A stretch of 60,934 bases of DNA from Psilocybe azurescens. Lineage: Eukaryota > Basidiomycota > Agaricomycetes > Agaricales > Agrocybaceae. Every line of letters starts with the position of its first letter. Position 1 is the stretch's first letter. Shown one piece after another: positions 39,137 through 49,807 of the stretch. The notes beneath the pieces are model-generated. The model did not search any database. It was not told the origin of the DNA and saw nothing but the letters and a program-made list of their open reading frames with translations. The stretch covers positions 1-60,934 of the forward strand of contig JAJIRX010000886.1 in the NCBI GenBank assembly GCA_023853785.1, written 5' to 3'. The translations under genes were made by a program, and so were the position numbers.

Positions 39137-40635
39137 TCAGCAGAGTGGATGCGCTGTCGTGCCCGAAGGCGTCTGGAAAAGAGAGACCTCAGCAGCACGG
39201 CGCCTTGCCAGACCAGAGGAGACCTTTCCTCCTGCCTTGTTGAACCTAGGGATTTCAGCGGCCGCAACAGTATTGGGGTCTTCGCCGTTATTGAGGCGCT
39301 TCAACAGGGTCGATGTCTGAACGGTTCCACATCCAAGGTTGAACGCGAACGACGTCAAGGCGCCGAACTGGTTGTCATTGAGAGTGACGGATTTGCTGAT
39401 GAACCCGTGGAGGCAGTTGACGAACTTTGAGGCGTCGGATTCGAGGAGCTGCGTGGCGGTATCTTGGCTGAGGGGGAAGGAGAAGGGGACTTCCGCGCAG
39501 TTGGCTTTGATGCACTTGTGTCCGAAACCGGCCGTGGGCAATCCGATGGGGTCTGGTTTGGGGCTTGGGACGAAGCCTTCGAATTGCTTGATCAGAGCGA
39601 TAGTGGCGGCGTTAGGGGCTGTTGCGCCTGCAGCGCAGTTGGCGTTCGCATTCGCGTTATTGGAGTTGGCATCAGACGCGGGGGCGCTGCTGCGGAAGTG
39701 GTTTGAGAATTGGCGGCACTGGGCGTAGCGGTGCTGGTCGAGTTGGTGGCGCTATCATCGGTAGAATCGGTATCGGAGGAGTCGTCAGTGGAACCGGTGG
39801 TGTCGCTGGTATCTGTGCTATTGCTTGCACCGGAAAGGTCACTTGTGTCGGTCGAATCATCAGTGCCGTCTGTTCCGTTGTCGGTGGTATCAGCGGTATC
39901 GTCTGTTCCGTCGTTGGTGGTATCAGCAGTATCGTCTGTTCCATCGGCGTTAGGATCATTCGCGTCCGCGGTGTCTGTGGAGTCTGAGCCGTCGTCTGTG
40001 GCGGTATCTGACCCATCATTGGCGTCGTCAGTTCCATCTGTGCCGTCGTCTGTGCCATCAAGACCGTCTGTATTGTCAAGACCATCGGTATCGTCTGTGC
40101 CGTCGTCACCGTTATCGACACCATCTGAGCCGTCATCAGCGTCGTTAGTTGTGTCCAAGCCGGCGTCCGCATCGGAGCCATCGTCCGTGCTGTCGTCAAC
40201 ACCGGCATCTGCTCCAGAATCGTCACCGTCGTCTGTGCCGTCATCCCCAGTTTGGTCTAAGCTATCGTCTCCGGAGTCGTCTGTGCCGTCATCTTCCGCA
40301 TCGTCGCCGTCGTCGTTTGACCCGTCGTCAACGCTGTCGTCTCCGGAGTCATCAGAGCCGTCGTCATCCCCGGAATCGTCAGAGCCGTTGTCGAAGTCAT
40401 CGTCTTGTCTAGCAATGATGCTTCGCTTGGCGAATGGTTTAAGGTCTGTGGTGTGTCGGGTGCACAGTGAAACTATATTGACAAGTGAATGTTATTAATA
40501 GTTATTCCTTTGGACAGTGGAAGGACACTTACAAGCACCCACGGTACCGAGCGCAGTTTCAGTGTTACATGGGTTGATCACAGGTGCGGCTCGCGCGAGA
40601 ACAGCAGCGAGGAGAATGAGAGTGAACGACTTCAT
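39137..40635 (-). CDS. Secreted GH24 phage-type lysozyme with acidic repeat linker
   Basis: It should cleave bacterial peptidoglycan (beta-1,4-muramidase) outside the cell. ATG 40635 starts a signal peptide (MKSFTLILLAAVLARAAP). An intron with GTAAGT donor follows ALGTVGA, then a KR site (FAKRSIIARQ) that fits Kex2 processing. Next comes a linker of about 240 residues made of Asp, Ser, Thr and Gly in DDGTDDTDG-like repeats (about 40425-39700), grading into Ser/Thr/Ala. The C-terminal GH24 domain begins NCAAGATAPNAATIALIKQF. Its triad matches T4 lysozyme spacing: Glu in KQFEGF, Asp nine residues on (KPDPIG), Thr six residues after that (PTAGFGH). It continues FNLGCGTVQTSTLLKRLN and ends with TAHPLC. 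One base is missing from the G run 39680-39684 (plus strand) between linker and domain. GH24 is typical of phages and bacteria, so an ancient transfer is plausible; introns show it is domesticated. Confidence 0.9.
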
Positions 40636-41995
40636 TTTTTGCGAAGAAAAACCTCGTCAAGAGGGAAAAGAATGTAAGGGAAAGTGAAAAAGAAAAAGAG
40701 TAAAGGAACGAAAATGAAAATCCGGGGCTGGGGAAAACGAAGCTTTCAGCAAACATCTTTCTTTTATATGTGGGGACTCGAGGGCCTTGCTCCTCGACGT
40801 TGGTTTTGACAGATAGAACCCGGATGGTGTGCTGTCTTGAAATGATATGTGAGTGTCATGCACCATCTGCTTTGTGCCCCAGTCTGATGACAGTCGTGAA
40901 AGTCCTTGAACAGACATGAGAAAAACAAATTCATTACTTTTTCGCCCAGTTTCTTCAGGTCGCGCTCGTTGACCTTCCTTTATCATCCACTATCGCAAAA
41001 TATACGTGGATAAAACTCCAGACCAAATAAATCAATGTAGCGACGGTATGGTCATTCATGAGTTTGGATAATTATGTGATCGTCTCGACACCTTATCATC
41101 AACTAAAAATAGATCACATGGATACCTTGACGGATTTAAAATAAAATAGGAGCCATCAAAACTACATCGTCCGCTGGTCAAACAGAAGTGTAATTTATCA
41201 CTGATCTCCGAGTATACAGTTGACTTGTGTTGCTGGTAACATGGCCTCACGCAAAAAGGCGGTTGATGACAGTCGCGTCGATCGTCAAGAACGAAAGGCG
41301 ATGCTCGGGTGGTGCGCCATAAACTGGTCATAATCACTAAGTAACCGTATTAACATAATTCAGAGTCAATGTCAGTGCCTCTCAGACTAATATTGATGAC
41401 TTTGGATTGCTGTTTAGAAGGCCGCCTCCTTACGCGAAATGCATAACAGGCACACGGTAGACATGTTTCCGAGCCTGAGGGACCATCAGGTAAAGTCTTC
41501 GTATCTTTTCGTCGGCTGAGTGCAATGGACTTGATTTAAGGGGTTCAGAGAGATCTCTTTCTCCATAGTTCGACGGCGAACTGGGGAGAAATTCCGGATT
41601 ATGGATTTCAGAATTGGTCTATTGTGGTGTTCTAGCCACTATTGGTCATCACGCTTCTCGAAGTGGGCATGCGCTAACTCGTCATATCTTCTTGAAGAAT
41701 GAACCGAGCTGATTTCGATCGGAAATGGTGCAGATGACCTCGTATCAAGTACCTTCCAAAACGCTGTAGCGGTTAAATGTCCGATGTTCACTGCCGCAGT
41801 ACTATTTTAGTAAGGCGAAACGCAACACTTCCTAGACCTTCATACCCGACTGACAAACATCGCACTGATTACATTTCTGCCTGAAAAGTATTGCGAGTAT
41901 TCTAATCATACATAGGAAAAGTATAAGTACATGAGGGCTGACACCAGAAGTAGCCAGAGAAACCCACCCACTCAAGCATTCTCTACAACAACACA
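40636..41995. promoter_or_regulatory. Divergent promoter region of lysozyme and GH16 genes
   Basis: These 1.36 kb lie between the starts of two secreted hydrolase genes. A TATAAAAG box for the lysozyme gene is at 40768-40761 (minus, about 126 bases before its ATG). A TATAAG box for the GH16 gene is at 41922-41927, 69 bases before its ATG. No coding region is recognised between them, although a 93-codon minus frame (41337-41056) exists without family features. Confidence 0.5.
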
Positions 41996-43205
41996 ATGGT
42001 CTTCGGAAAGTCTTTGATTATTGCTGGATTGACTGTTGCTGCTGTAGAAGCTAGTGTGCTCCAACAGTCAGCACGCACGCCTGCAGCCTGCACTTATGTC
42101 ATACCAGAAATCCCTGGTGGCTTCAGTCAGCGAAGGTTCGCTGATTTCTCAGGCAATACGCCTTCAGATAGTGCTGCGACAGTACTAGGGTAAGTCTTAC
42201 ATAAAGGTGGGAAGAGAAGTCAGTGTCTTATGACGAGAAATTTTATTGCAGAACATATAACATCGGCATCAGCCAATATGGCCCCCTGGGTACACCAGTA
42301 CCTCACGACTTTGTTGCCAGTAATGTCGCATTTGGAAATGGCTACCTCGGATTGAAAGTCAATGCCTATACATCTGGTTCTGTACACAGTGCCGAAATCG
42401 TTACAAACGACGTATTCAAGTACGCTTCGGTGCGCACGGTTCTTAAGTCCACCGCTGTACAGGGTATAGTGGAAGGGAACTTTTTCTATTGTGAGTATAG
42501 CACTGCTGTGTTTCCGTCAACGACATTGGTGACACAGAATATAATGTGGAAAATTATAGTGGACGTGGCATCTGGTTCACAAGAAATTGATTTCGAGATT
42601 TTGACCACCACTCTTTTCAATTCCAACAACCCGTTGGTCCCGCCTGGAATTTGGGCGACTAACCACGTACGTATAGGACCTTCAAATTATGCGTTTGTGA
42701 TTAACATTTGGCAATGAAGAACAACACAGGCTCAGAAGCTAACACTTTCGACACTATTCCATTTACCTTTGATCCCACTGCTGATTATCATGGTGAGCTT
42801 GCATTCTTTTGTAATTGGCAAGCGACTTTAACATTTCACTAATTAACACTTGGAAAATACAGAGTATCGCATTGATGTGAGCATCTCCATCATATTAATC
42901 GTATGTTTTTGTCTAACAATTATTTTAAACTAGTGGTTTGGTACCACCACCAACTATTACATAGACGGCACACGAGTGGCTCAACACACAGACCCGGTAT
43001 GCAGGACTTTTTTTTCATGAAATACAGCTTCTCAGATTGACGCCTTGATTGTTTTCAGAGTACTACCCCTACCGTCGAAGGTCATTGGATCTGGAATGCA
43101 TGGAGTAGCGGCGACCCTAACTGGTCTATGGGCCCTCCGACGGCAGATGGCACGTACCAGATTCGATCCATTGATCTTTACACGGGATATACAAGCACTT
43201 GCTAA
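41996..43205 (+). CDS. Secreted GH16 beta-glucanase-like enzyme
   Basis: A 278-residue protein is encoded by seven exons: 41996-42189, 42252-42490, 42560-42666, 42720-42792, 42863-42876, 42934-42996 and 43059-43205; the lengths sum to a whole number of codons. It starts with a signal peptide (MVFGKSLIIAGLTVAAVEAS). The GH16 catalytic motif E-I-D-F-E is encoded at 42583-42597 (QEIDFEILTT): first Glu nucleophile, Asp helper, last Glu acid/base. Further family blocks are EYRIDW and NYYIDGTRVAQHTD, and a Trp-rich end (GHWIWNAWSSGDPNWSMGPP) that belongs to the sugar-binding cleft of the jelly-roll fold. GH16 enzymes in fungi hydrolyse or remodel beta-1,3 / beta-1,3(4)-glucans of plant or fungal walls; the exact substrate is not decided. 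Exon 5 is only 14 bases. No frame correction is needed. It is transcribed away from the lysozyme gene. Confidence 0.9.
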
Positions 43206-44500
43206 AATCTTCACCGCGGCTCAACCCGAATGACTTCGATATCGTCAATAAAATCTTATCACAACTCTGATTCAGTAGTAATTCAATTCCCTGCATCTTA
43301 TGAGTACCACAGTTAGCGTGTTGCTTTCAAACTAAACTCTTTCACTTTTTTTAGTTATTGAGCCAGGACTATGTATCCATGTCAGCCTCGAGCGGTTGAC
43401 GATGCTTGACACAGCTGCACACCAATTCGGGAAGTTCATTTCCCTTTTCAGAACTGTTTCACAAGTGGACTATCACGTATTTCGTCAGCAGACGTCAGCC
43501 ACTTTGAGAGGAATACAAATAAGAACATACTGGAATCTGATATAAGAGCAGGTCGTTGGGAGAAGAACTTTCACATCGTTTCTTGCCTCTCTTCCACTAC
43601 TATCTCCTGGAAGAGTATCACTCTTGATTCATTATACATTATCTGTCGATGACGACGGTCCCTTCAGAAGATGATACATACGCTCTTCACCTCCTTTGGA
43701 TGGCACATAGCCCAAACACGTAAGTCAAATCAATCTCGCCTATACCAGCGGTGTACTAACAAGTTGGTGTAATATTTACACAACATCGCATTGCAGATCA
43801 AACCCCCAGCGTCAGTTCCATCGCCCTGAAAGCCACTGACCAATCTCGTCTAATGTAGACTTGCCCACACCGGCCATGAACAAAGCAAAAGTATACCACT
43901 TCATTCCGGCCGCGTAGTCCGGCCTGGTAGGTTGGGGCTGCGCGGTATGGCCTAAGTCGTTAGGTCATAGACGAGGCAGTTAGCGCGTTGCCCTCACCTC
44001 GTCTTGATGTGTGGCACCCCGAGAGCAGTACCACTAGATTGCATGCCGTCGTTGCTGCAAGTAGTAGAGAACCGCGGGGGTGAATATGAAATGCTGTTAC
44101 GTCTCGTTGCCAGCCCCCGGAGAGAAGTACCATTAGATTGCATGTCATCGTCGCTTCTAATGGGAATCGCGGGGGTGAAGATGAGGTGCAGTTGTTTTGC
44201 CCGCGTGTGGTCGAGTTCGGCGAGCGGCGATTGGCGTGAGGTGTGTTTGTAGTTTGCGATTACTGTGGTGCTCGTTGCTGACCTTCATTATAGCTTCAAG
44301 CTTCAAACTTCATACCCTATTTGAAAGCAGTGGATAAAGAATCTGGATTATATTTATCGTCATGCTCTTTTTAGATTCCAACTCACCTGCTTGCTATCAT
44401 TGTGCTCCTGTGACGATATTTGACAAGGAAGATACCTCACAGGTCAACTGAGAAAGATTTGCTTAGGTGAGATTTCCTTGCTACCCAGCGTATTCCAAAA
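43206..44500. other. Intergenic region downstream of the GH16 gene
   Basis: No gene is recognised. A diverged tandem duplication at 44014-44195 is described separately. Confidence 0.5.
44014..44195. repeat. Imperfect tandem duplication, two units of about 84 bases
   Basis: Unit 1 (44014-44098) and unit 2 (44112-44195) share blocks such as AGTACCA-TAGATTGCATG and CGCGGGGGTGAA, with substitutions and a small gap. Both units also read CNL-VVLLSG-like peptides on the minus strand. There is no strong coding signal. It is probably an old local duplication. Confidence 0.6.
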
Positions 44501-44860
44501 ATGATCAAACGTATATTTTCAAGACCTGCTGCTAAAGGCGTCGTAGACACGACAAGTGCTCGGTTATTGGAAATCATGATAGGTAAGTGGTCTGGTAGCA
44601 TGTTGCTTTTGACCATTTCGGTATAACGTCAGCCCTTGATTAGGGTGCGCGATCTCAATGCCATGCATCCTCAACACGAATCCAGCTTATGTGCGCTCAA
44701 CCGAAGCCCGCGGAAATCTAGTCAAGATCTTGACGCTCCATAATATGTGGGTATTTATTCGCCCCCATTCCCATAGTGTCTAACAGTGTATAATTTAGTC
44801 AGGCTTCTTTTGTTTCTTTTCTCTCTATTTCTATTTCATGAACGTTCCCAATTTCATTAG
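44501..44860 (+). CDS. Possible small three-exon protein, unknown
   Basis: ATG 44501 opens MIKRIFSRPAAKGVVDTTSA. A GTAAGT donor at 44583 and TAG acceptor at 44643 join to GCAISMPCILNTNPAYVRS. A second intron with GTGGGT donor at 44747 and a CAG acceptor near 44811 joins to a hydrophobic end (LLLFLFSLFLFHERSQFH) with stop TAG 44858-44860. Phases agree at both junctions, giving about 80 residues. No family is recognised, and the final exon is in a T-rich stretch that could equally be intron. A following segment (LVDEGDRA near 44890) could belong to a longer alternative model. Confidence 0.25.
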
Positions 44861-45944
44861 TTATATTAGTCTTACCAGGTCTCGTCGATGAAGGAGATCG
44901 TGCCTAGTGAGTACTTCCTTGGTTTCAATTGCCTCAGGATTTATTTTGCTAAAATCCATTTCCAATGCCCATCAGACTCGTGACTCAAATACTAATCCAT
45001 CTTCGACATTCATTGTCATTCATAAAAACACACATGATAGTAGTCCGCCTTCCACATCCAAGCCATTCTTAAAATATACTCACAGTCAATCAAGCGAGTA
45101 GCATGAAATTCTGACGCTTAGGACCTTTTCTTAGTAGGTGCGTTTCAACTTTTGTTCGAGTCTGAGCATATCTAATCGGAGCCTACTCAAGCCTTTTTCT
45201 TTTCTTTATTCATTACCTATAAACATGCATGATTTAAACCTCCACCTCCACATTCGCATCCCCATCATGTAATCTTGAATATGTAATTGTTCCAGAACAC
45301 TCTTGATCTTCTTTTCTCGTTTCAATTTCACAATGTCAACGTATATTTCATGCTTTAGCAATTGGCCAGCTGTGTCTTCGATTTGCACTGTTTAAAGACA
45401 TCTCTCATGTACCAATACATTTCGTTTTATTTCCAATGGAAAAAGAGTAGAGTGAGCAACAATTGCAGTATATATCATGTCCTCAGCTGTTCGGTTGGGA
45501 ACTTAGTATGTTAGTGTTCGAATAATAATTACACGTGGGTCTTCGCGACCAAAGGCGGAGGCCAAATTGCGATAAGCGCTCGGAGTTGGTGAAGTCCGGA
45601 CGTGGTTGTCCAGTAGGTTGTATTTAGGAGGAAGAAGATTTCAAACTGCAGCGATGATCTCGACATGCATTTCCCTGTATTCCTGCGTATCCCTATGGTT
45701 TCCCACTCAGCAGTCAACAGAGGTTACCTTCAAAGCTGAACTATGGCTAGCTAAATAATACCTAGTGTACTGCCGCAAGTAATATGTACACAGTAGGTTG
45801 AACGAGAGAATAATTCAAGAATAGGCGGTGTATTGTTTACAACGTGGGAACGAGATTGGCATGGACTTCGGAGTGAGCGGAATAGTGAAGACTTCACGCG
45901 AGGACGATAACTTGAGGAACCTTGCCAGTAACATTGATAAGCTA
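44861..45944. other. Intergenic region downstream of the calpain-like gene
   Basis: No gene is recognised. It contains the 3' side of the calpain-like gene (minus) and only short chance frames. Confidence 0.45.
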
Positions 45945-48393
45945 CTAATACCATGCCCCGCCCCGCACATTTGCCACTGCACCATTCTGGGTGTACACGC
46001 GCAGGCCCAAGAATAAAGGCGGCGTCAATACCTGCGGGTAACTTTCAGCCTCACCACCAGTATTTTTGTCTTTCTCGTTCTCTTCACCGCCCTCTTCCTC
46101 ACCGTCTTTAGAAGAGTCTTCGTTTCCCTGTGCATCTGTGTCAAAGAACGACGGTTGCCGAATTATCGGGGGATATCTGTCTCCGCCATATTCCTGACAA
46201 GCCACAATTAGTGTCGAGTTCCGATAACCATCCGAGATTAAATAGGGCTCACTCTTGCGTGTCATCGTCGGTTTGATCATCTGAAGGGAGATATAGGAGA
46301 TGCTATAAGAAAATTGAATACTTCGCTGGAATAACGACTTACTATGAGGTAGTACTTTGGCCCATGCCATAGTCAGCTCGTTAAGCACACGGTTACGTTT
46401 GCGTGTAATGAAGCTGTACGCTGCCTCAATCCTAGGCTAGAGATGGGAATAGTTGATTTGTCAAAATTATAGTTCTGTTAGGTTAGTTCAGTCAGTTTCT
46501 TACCAAAACAAGATATTCTCCTGCTTGAAGGTTCAACTCGCAAGAGACGCTTCGCCTACTTCCAAGGCTGATACCTGAAGTTGCTATGGGTTCCTGATAG
46601 TGGTGTATTATCGACTTTGTGAATAACAAAATCGAGATGCCATTCAGTGTTCTGCAAATTGCGGAAGTAACGACTGTCCATTTGTGAGAGAACAATGACG
46701 GCAGACGTCCCTCGATTGATTGTGATATGGACTGTCGAGGGTATCAGGTGTCAGTTGAAATTTAGAAATCAAAATGAAATTTCGTACACTGAATATCGCC
46801 ATACACCCATAAACGCGACAGCGGCTGGGGTGGGATGTTTAACCAATGCCAGGACATGCTCCAGCTCGGATCAAATATTGTGGCTCTGTCAATCTGGGAG
46901 AACACAGTCAAAAGTCCTTATCTTTGAAAGATTAATGTGGGTGTTAGAGCACCTCTGTATGCTGGCGGAGCATTCACTCACATTCCATCACAAATTGACC
47001 ATCATCTCCGAATGAATGATCAAGTTCTTGAAGCGCAGATAACCATTCGTTCGTCCATTCTTTCGACCCGTCTCCCCATGCGCCAGTCCACTCGCTTTCG
47101 CCCCACGGATTACGCACGATGACGAAACGTTTGCCTCGACACTCGCGCACGCGCATGACTGAATATGCATGTCCAGGCAGGAGACCCTGCACCTCGAGAC
47201 CTGTGCGCTGGCTGTGGGTTTCGTCGAGATCAAGAGAAACGCCGAATAGGCGCCTATGGAGTTCGTTGTGCTGAAGCTCGTTGTGCCAAAATTTGTCCTG
47301 GCTAAGGAGATCGGATGTCTGGAATGATGTGGCCACGCCGCTGTGGAACTGAATGTGAGAATGTATCAAGACAATAAAAGAGGTGATATACCCCGTAAGA
47401 TCTTCAATAGCGTCTGCCAGATATCCGCCTTCGAGCGAAGCGTAGTCACCGTGGAGCTTAGCATACGCCTTTTCAATTAGAGGGACCCAAGTCTCGCCAA
47501 TCGTTCCGGAGCGAGCATATTCGAGGCCCTGGCCGCTTTTCTCAACGACATTGTGGTAATTGTCTCGATTATAATGATAAAGACGTTTCTCTTCTTCTTT
47601 AAGCTCGTCGAACTTGGGCATAGACCAGAACAGGAAGCTATAATACGATCAAACCGCGTTAGGACCTCCATGGAAAGCTTAGATGGTGCGCCGTACTCAT
47701 CGACGATAACGGATTGCCAGTAGCAGTCGCGGAAGAAAATAAATCCGTAAACACCGACTTCTTCGTTGCGCTATGAACAAAAACATGATGAATGAAACCC
47801 GCCATACATGTATTTGTAGGACTTACCGCTACGCATAACTTTCTCAACAAGGCACCAGAGTCGACTGTTGCAATCGCAGATAAAGCAGCCAAAAACCAAC
47901 AGTCCCCTAGCCCGCCTTGACGAACTGCGCTGGCCTTTGGACCACCTGGGCCAAAAAGACTGGATTGTCAAATATTTCTGTTACGCGCTTAACGGCCATA
48001 CGGGGCCTAATAATAGCTTGCTCTTCATCCTCGTCATCCGGTAATCCGTACCGGCATTGTTCTTGATCCTTTTCTAGATCGAACTCGATATCTCTACAGA
48101 TGATCATTCAGTGTATCCAAGGTAGAGCGAAATAATGTCGATAATCACCTGAATTTACGGTTTGTTGCACGGCATCGCTGGATGATGCTTTCGACCTTAG
48201 CGACACACTCTTTGAGGGCGATATCAAGCTGTTCGGTCACTATAAGCCCAGCCTTTGTCTGTGGCAAAGATTCTCCAGTCGCTTGTTTGGCCATTTTGTC
48301 GCGGTAGCGTTTACCCTTGCGTTTCGCATCGTCGAGTTCCATCTTGGACACTCCATCAACAATTCCTTTGAAGCCATTCTTGAATTTGTTCAT
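45945..48393 (-). CDS. Calpain-like cysteine protease (family C2)
   Basis: ATG 48393 starts MNKFKNGFKGIVDGVSKMEL. The pre-catalytic exon reads RYGLPDDEDEEQAIIRPR and KRVTEIFDNPVF. The protease core has Cys in GGLGDCWFLAALSAI (47901-47899), His in LLPGHAYSVMRV (47171-47169) and Asn in IVRNPWGESEWTGAWGDGS (47111-47109), the C-H-N triad of calpains. A calpain beta-sandwich region follows (RRSVSCELNLQAGEYLVL). The C-terminal part is acidic (SSKDGEEEGGEENEKDKNT) and ends LFLGLRVYTQNGAVANV. I see no EF-hand, so calcium control by penta-EF domains is absent, as is usual for fungal members. The gene has about ten exons. One T is missing in the A run 47953-47957 (plus strand) just before the Cys exon, and one base near 46560. 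The biological substrate is unknown. Confidence 0.87.
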
Positions 48394-49807
48394 TTCCGTG
48401 GTAGTGTAGCAGTGTAGGGATTTAGTTTGGGTTTGGAGAAAGTGGATATTGCCGTCTCTTTTATACTTGTCCAGATCCTTCCATGGTAACGAAGGAATCT
48501 CTGATCAACCCTCAACCAACACAGCTTAGACCGACAGATGTAAACGTGGTGTATGTTGATGTATGTGTTTTGATTAATTTGCACATTGGAAATAATGCTC
48601 GTACCGAAAATACTAAATGCAGTGGGTTCTTATCATTGTTCACATTCACCAAATACCCGCGGGGGTGGAAAGTATTCAAAAATAAGTTGCATCGTGTGTT
48701 GACCGTTGACCAATGCGCACCTAAAGAGCTGCATTATAGTTGGCATCAAGACTATTGTTAACAGCCTTCGGCCCACATATTGATAGCCTTTCGACGTTTG
48801 ACTAGGTTCCCCGGGGCCGAATGAAAGCAGTGCAACAGGCCCAAAGCTCGATAGACCAGCATTGAACACCAACTGGCACACAAATACATGCTTCACACAA
48901 GCAACATATCCGAATCGTGTTCTATCAATCTTGCTCTGTCCATTGTGGAGTCTGAGCGCCTCTGGGTGCAATGATCGTTATCGATTGTAAAGCCGAAGAC
49001 ATCTCTAGGAATGCCTTGTGGATGTTGTGTTGGCTAGATCAGGCGCCCACTAGCACTTGCGCCCGTCCCTGCGAGTGCACACAAAGATGGTCACGACCAG
49101 GAGATTCTCATGGGTGGCGAAGTCAATCTAAATAATGTCAGTCAGCTTAGTTGTGTGCCTAGAATCATATATCGCTAACAGGAATGAGACAGCCAGGGAA
49201 AATAATCTCAGAAAGAGGCATGAAAGGCATTAGAAGACCACTGCGACGGCGGCGTAGTCAAGAACCTGAAATTTCAGGAATGAATAACTATTTCATGATT
49301 AAACTCGAAAGCAATTTGTTGCAGTCAAAGAGTTTCTCGTGTGTATATTGGCGCATGACTCTCGTATACGTTCCATGTACAACCGTCTTGTTTGTCTTGC
49401 TGATTCATGCAACGGCTTCCAAATTGTCCAGATCTGCATGGGAAAACGGGTGTCTGTAGAAATTGGAAGAAGGAGAAAAACAAGAAAAGAAGTTTGGTAA
49501 GTAATCGTAATCAAGTTTATACAACCGCATTCACGTGACAATACACGACAACGAACGATCAACAACGGATTCGATTAGGCTCGTGAGACCAGGATACGAT
49601 TTCTTATACAGATCAGTCACAGGGTTTGAACATTCATTGTCAACATCGAGGTTACGTTGTCCAGCCTCCCAATAGCACTGAGAACCTGGGTAGGCCATTT
49701 GTACCTGTGACTTCTACACGTTCAGTCGCGTCTCTTTCCTGGATTCTCTTTCGAGTTTCTACAATCTAATCTCGAACGGCCAACGACTCGGAACGGGCCC
49801 TGAGGTT
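48394..49807. other. Divergent intergenic region
   Basis: This 1.4-kb region lies between the starts of the calpain-like gene (minus) and the DUF6535 gene (plus). No coding region is recognised; both promoters are expected here. Confidence 0.5.

Noticed and set aside
39622..40498. Long plus-strand frame of Ser/Val/Pro repeats opposite the lysozyme linker
   Set aside because: It is the complement of the Asp/Ser/Thr repeat codons. Signal peptide, splice sites and catalytic domain all support the minus strand.
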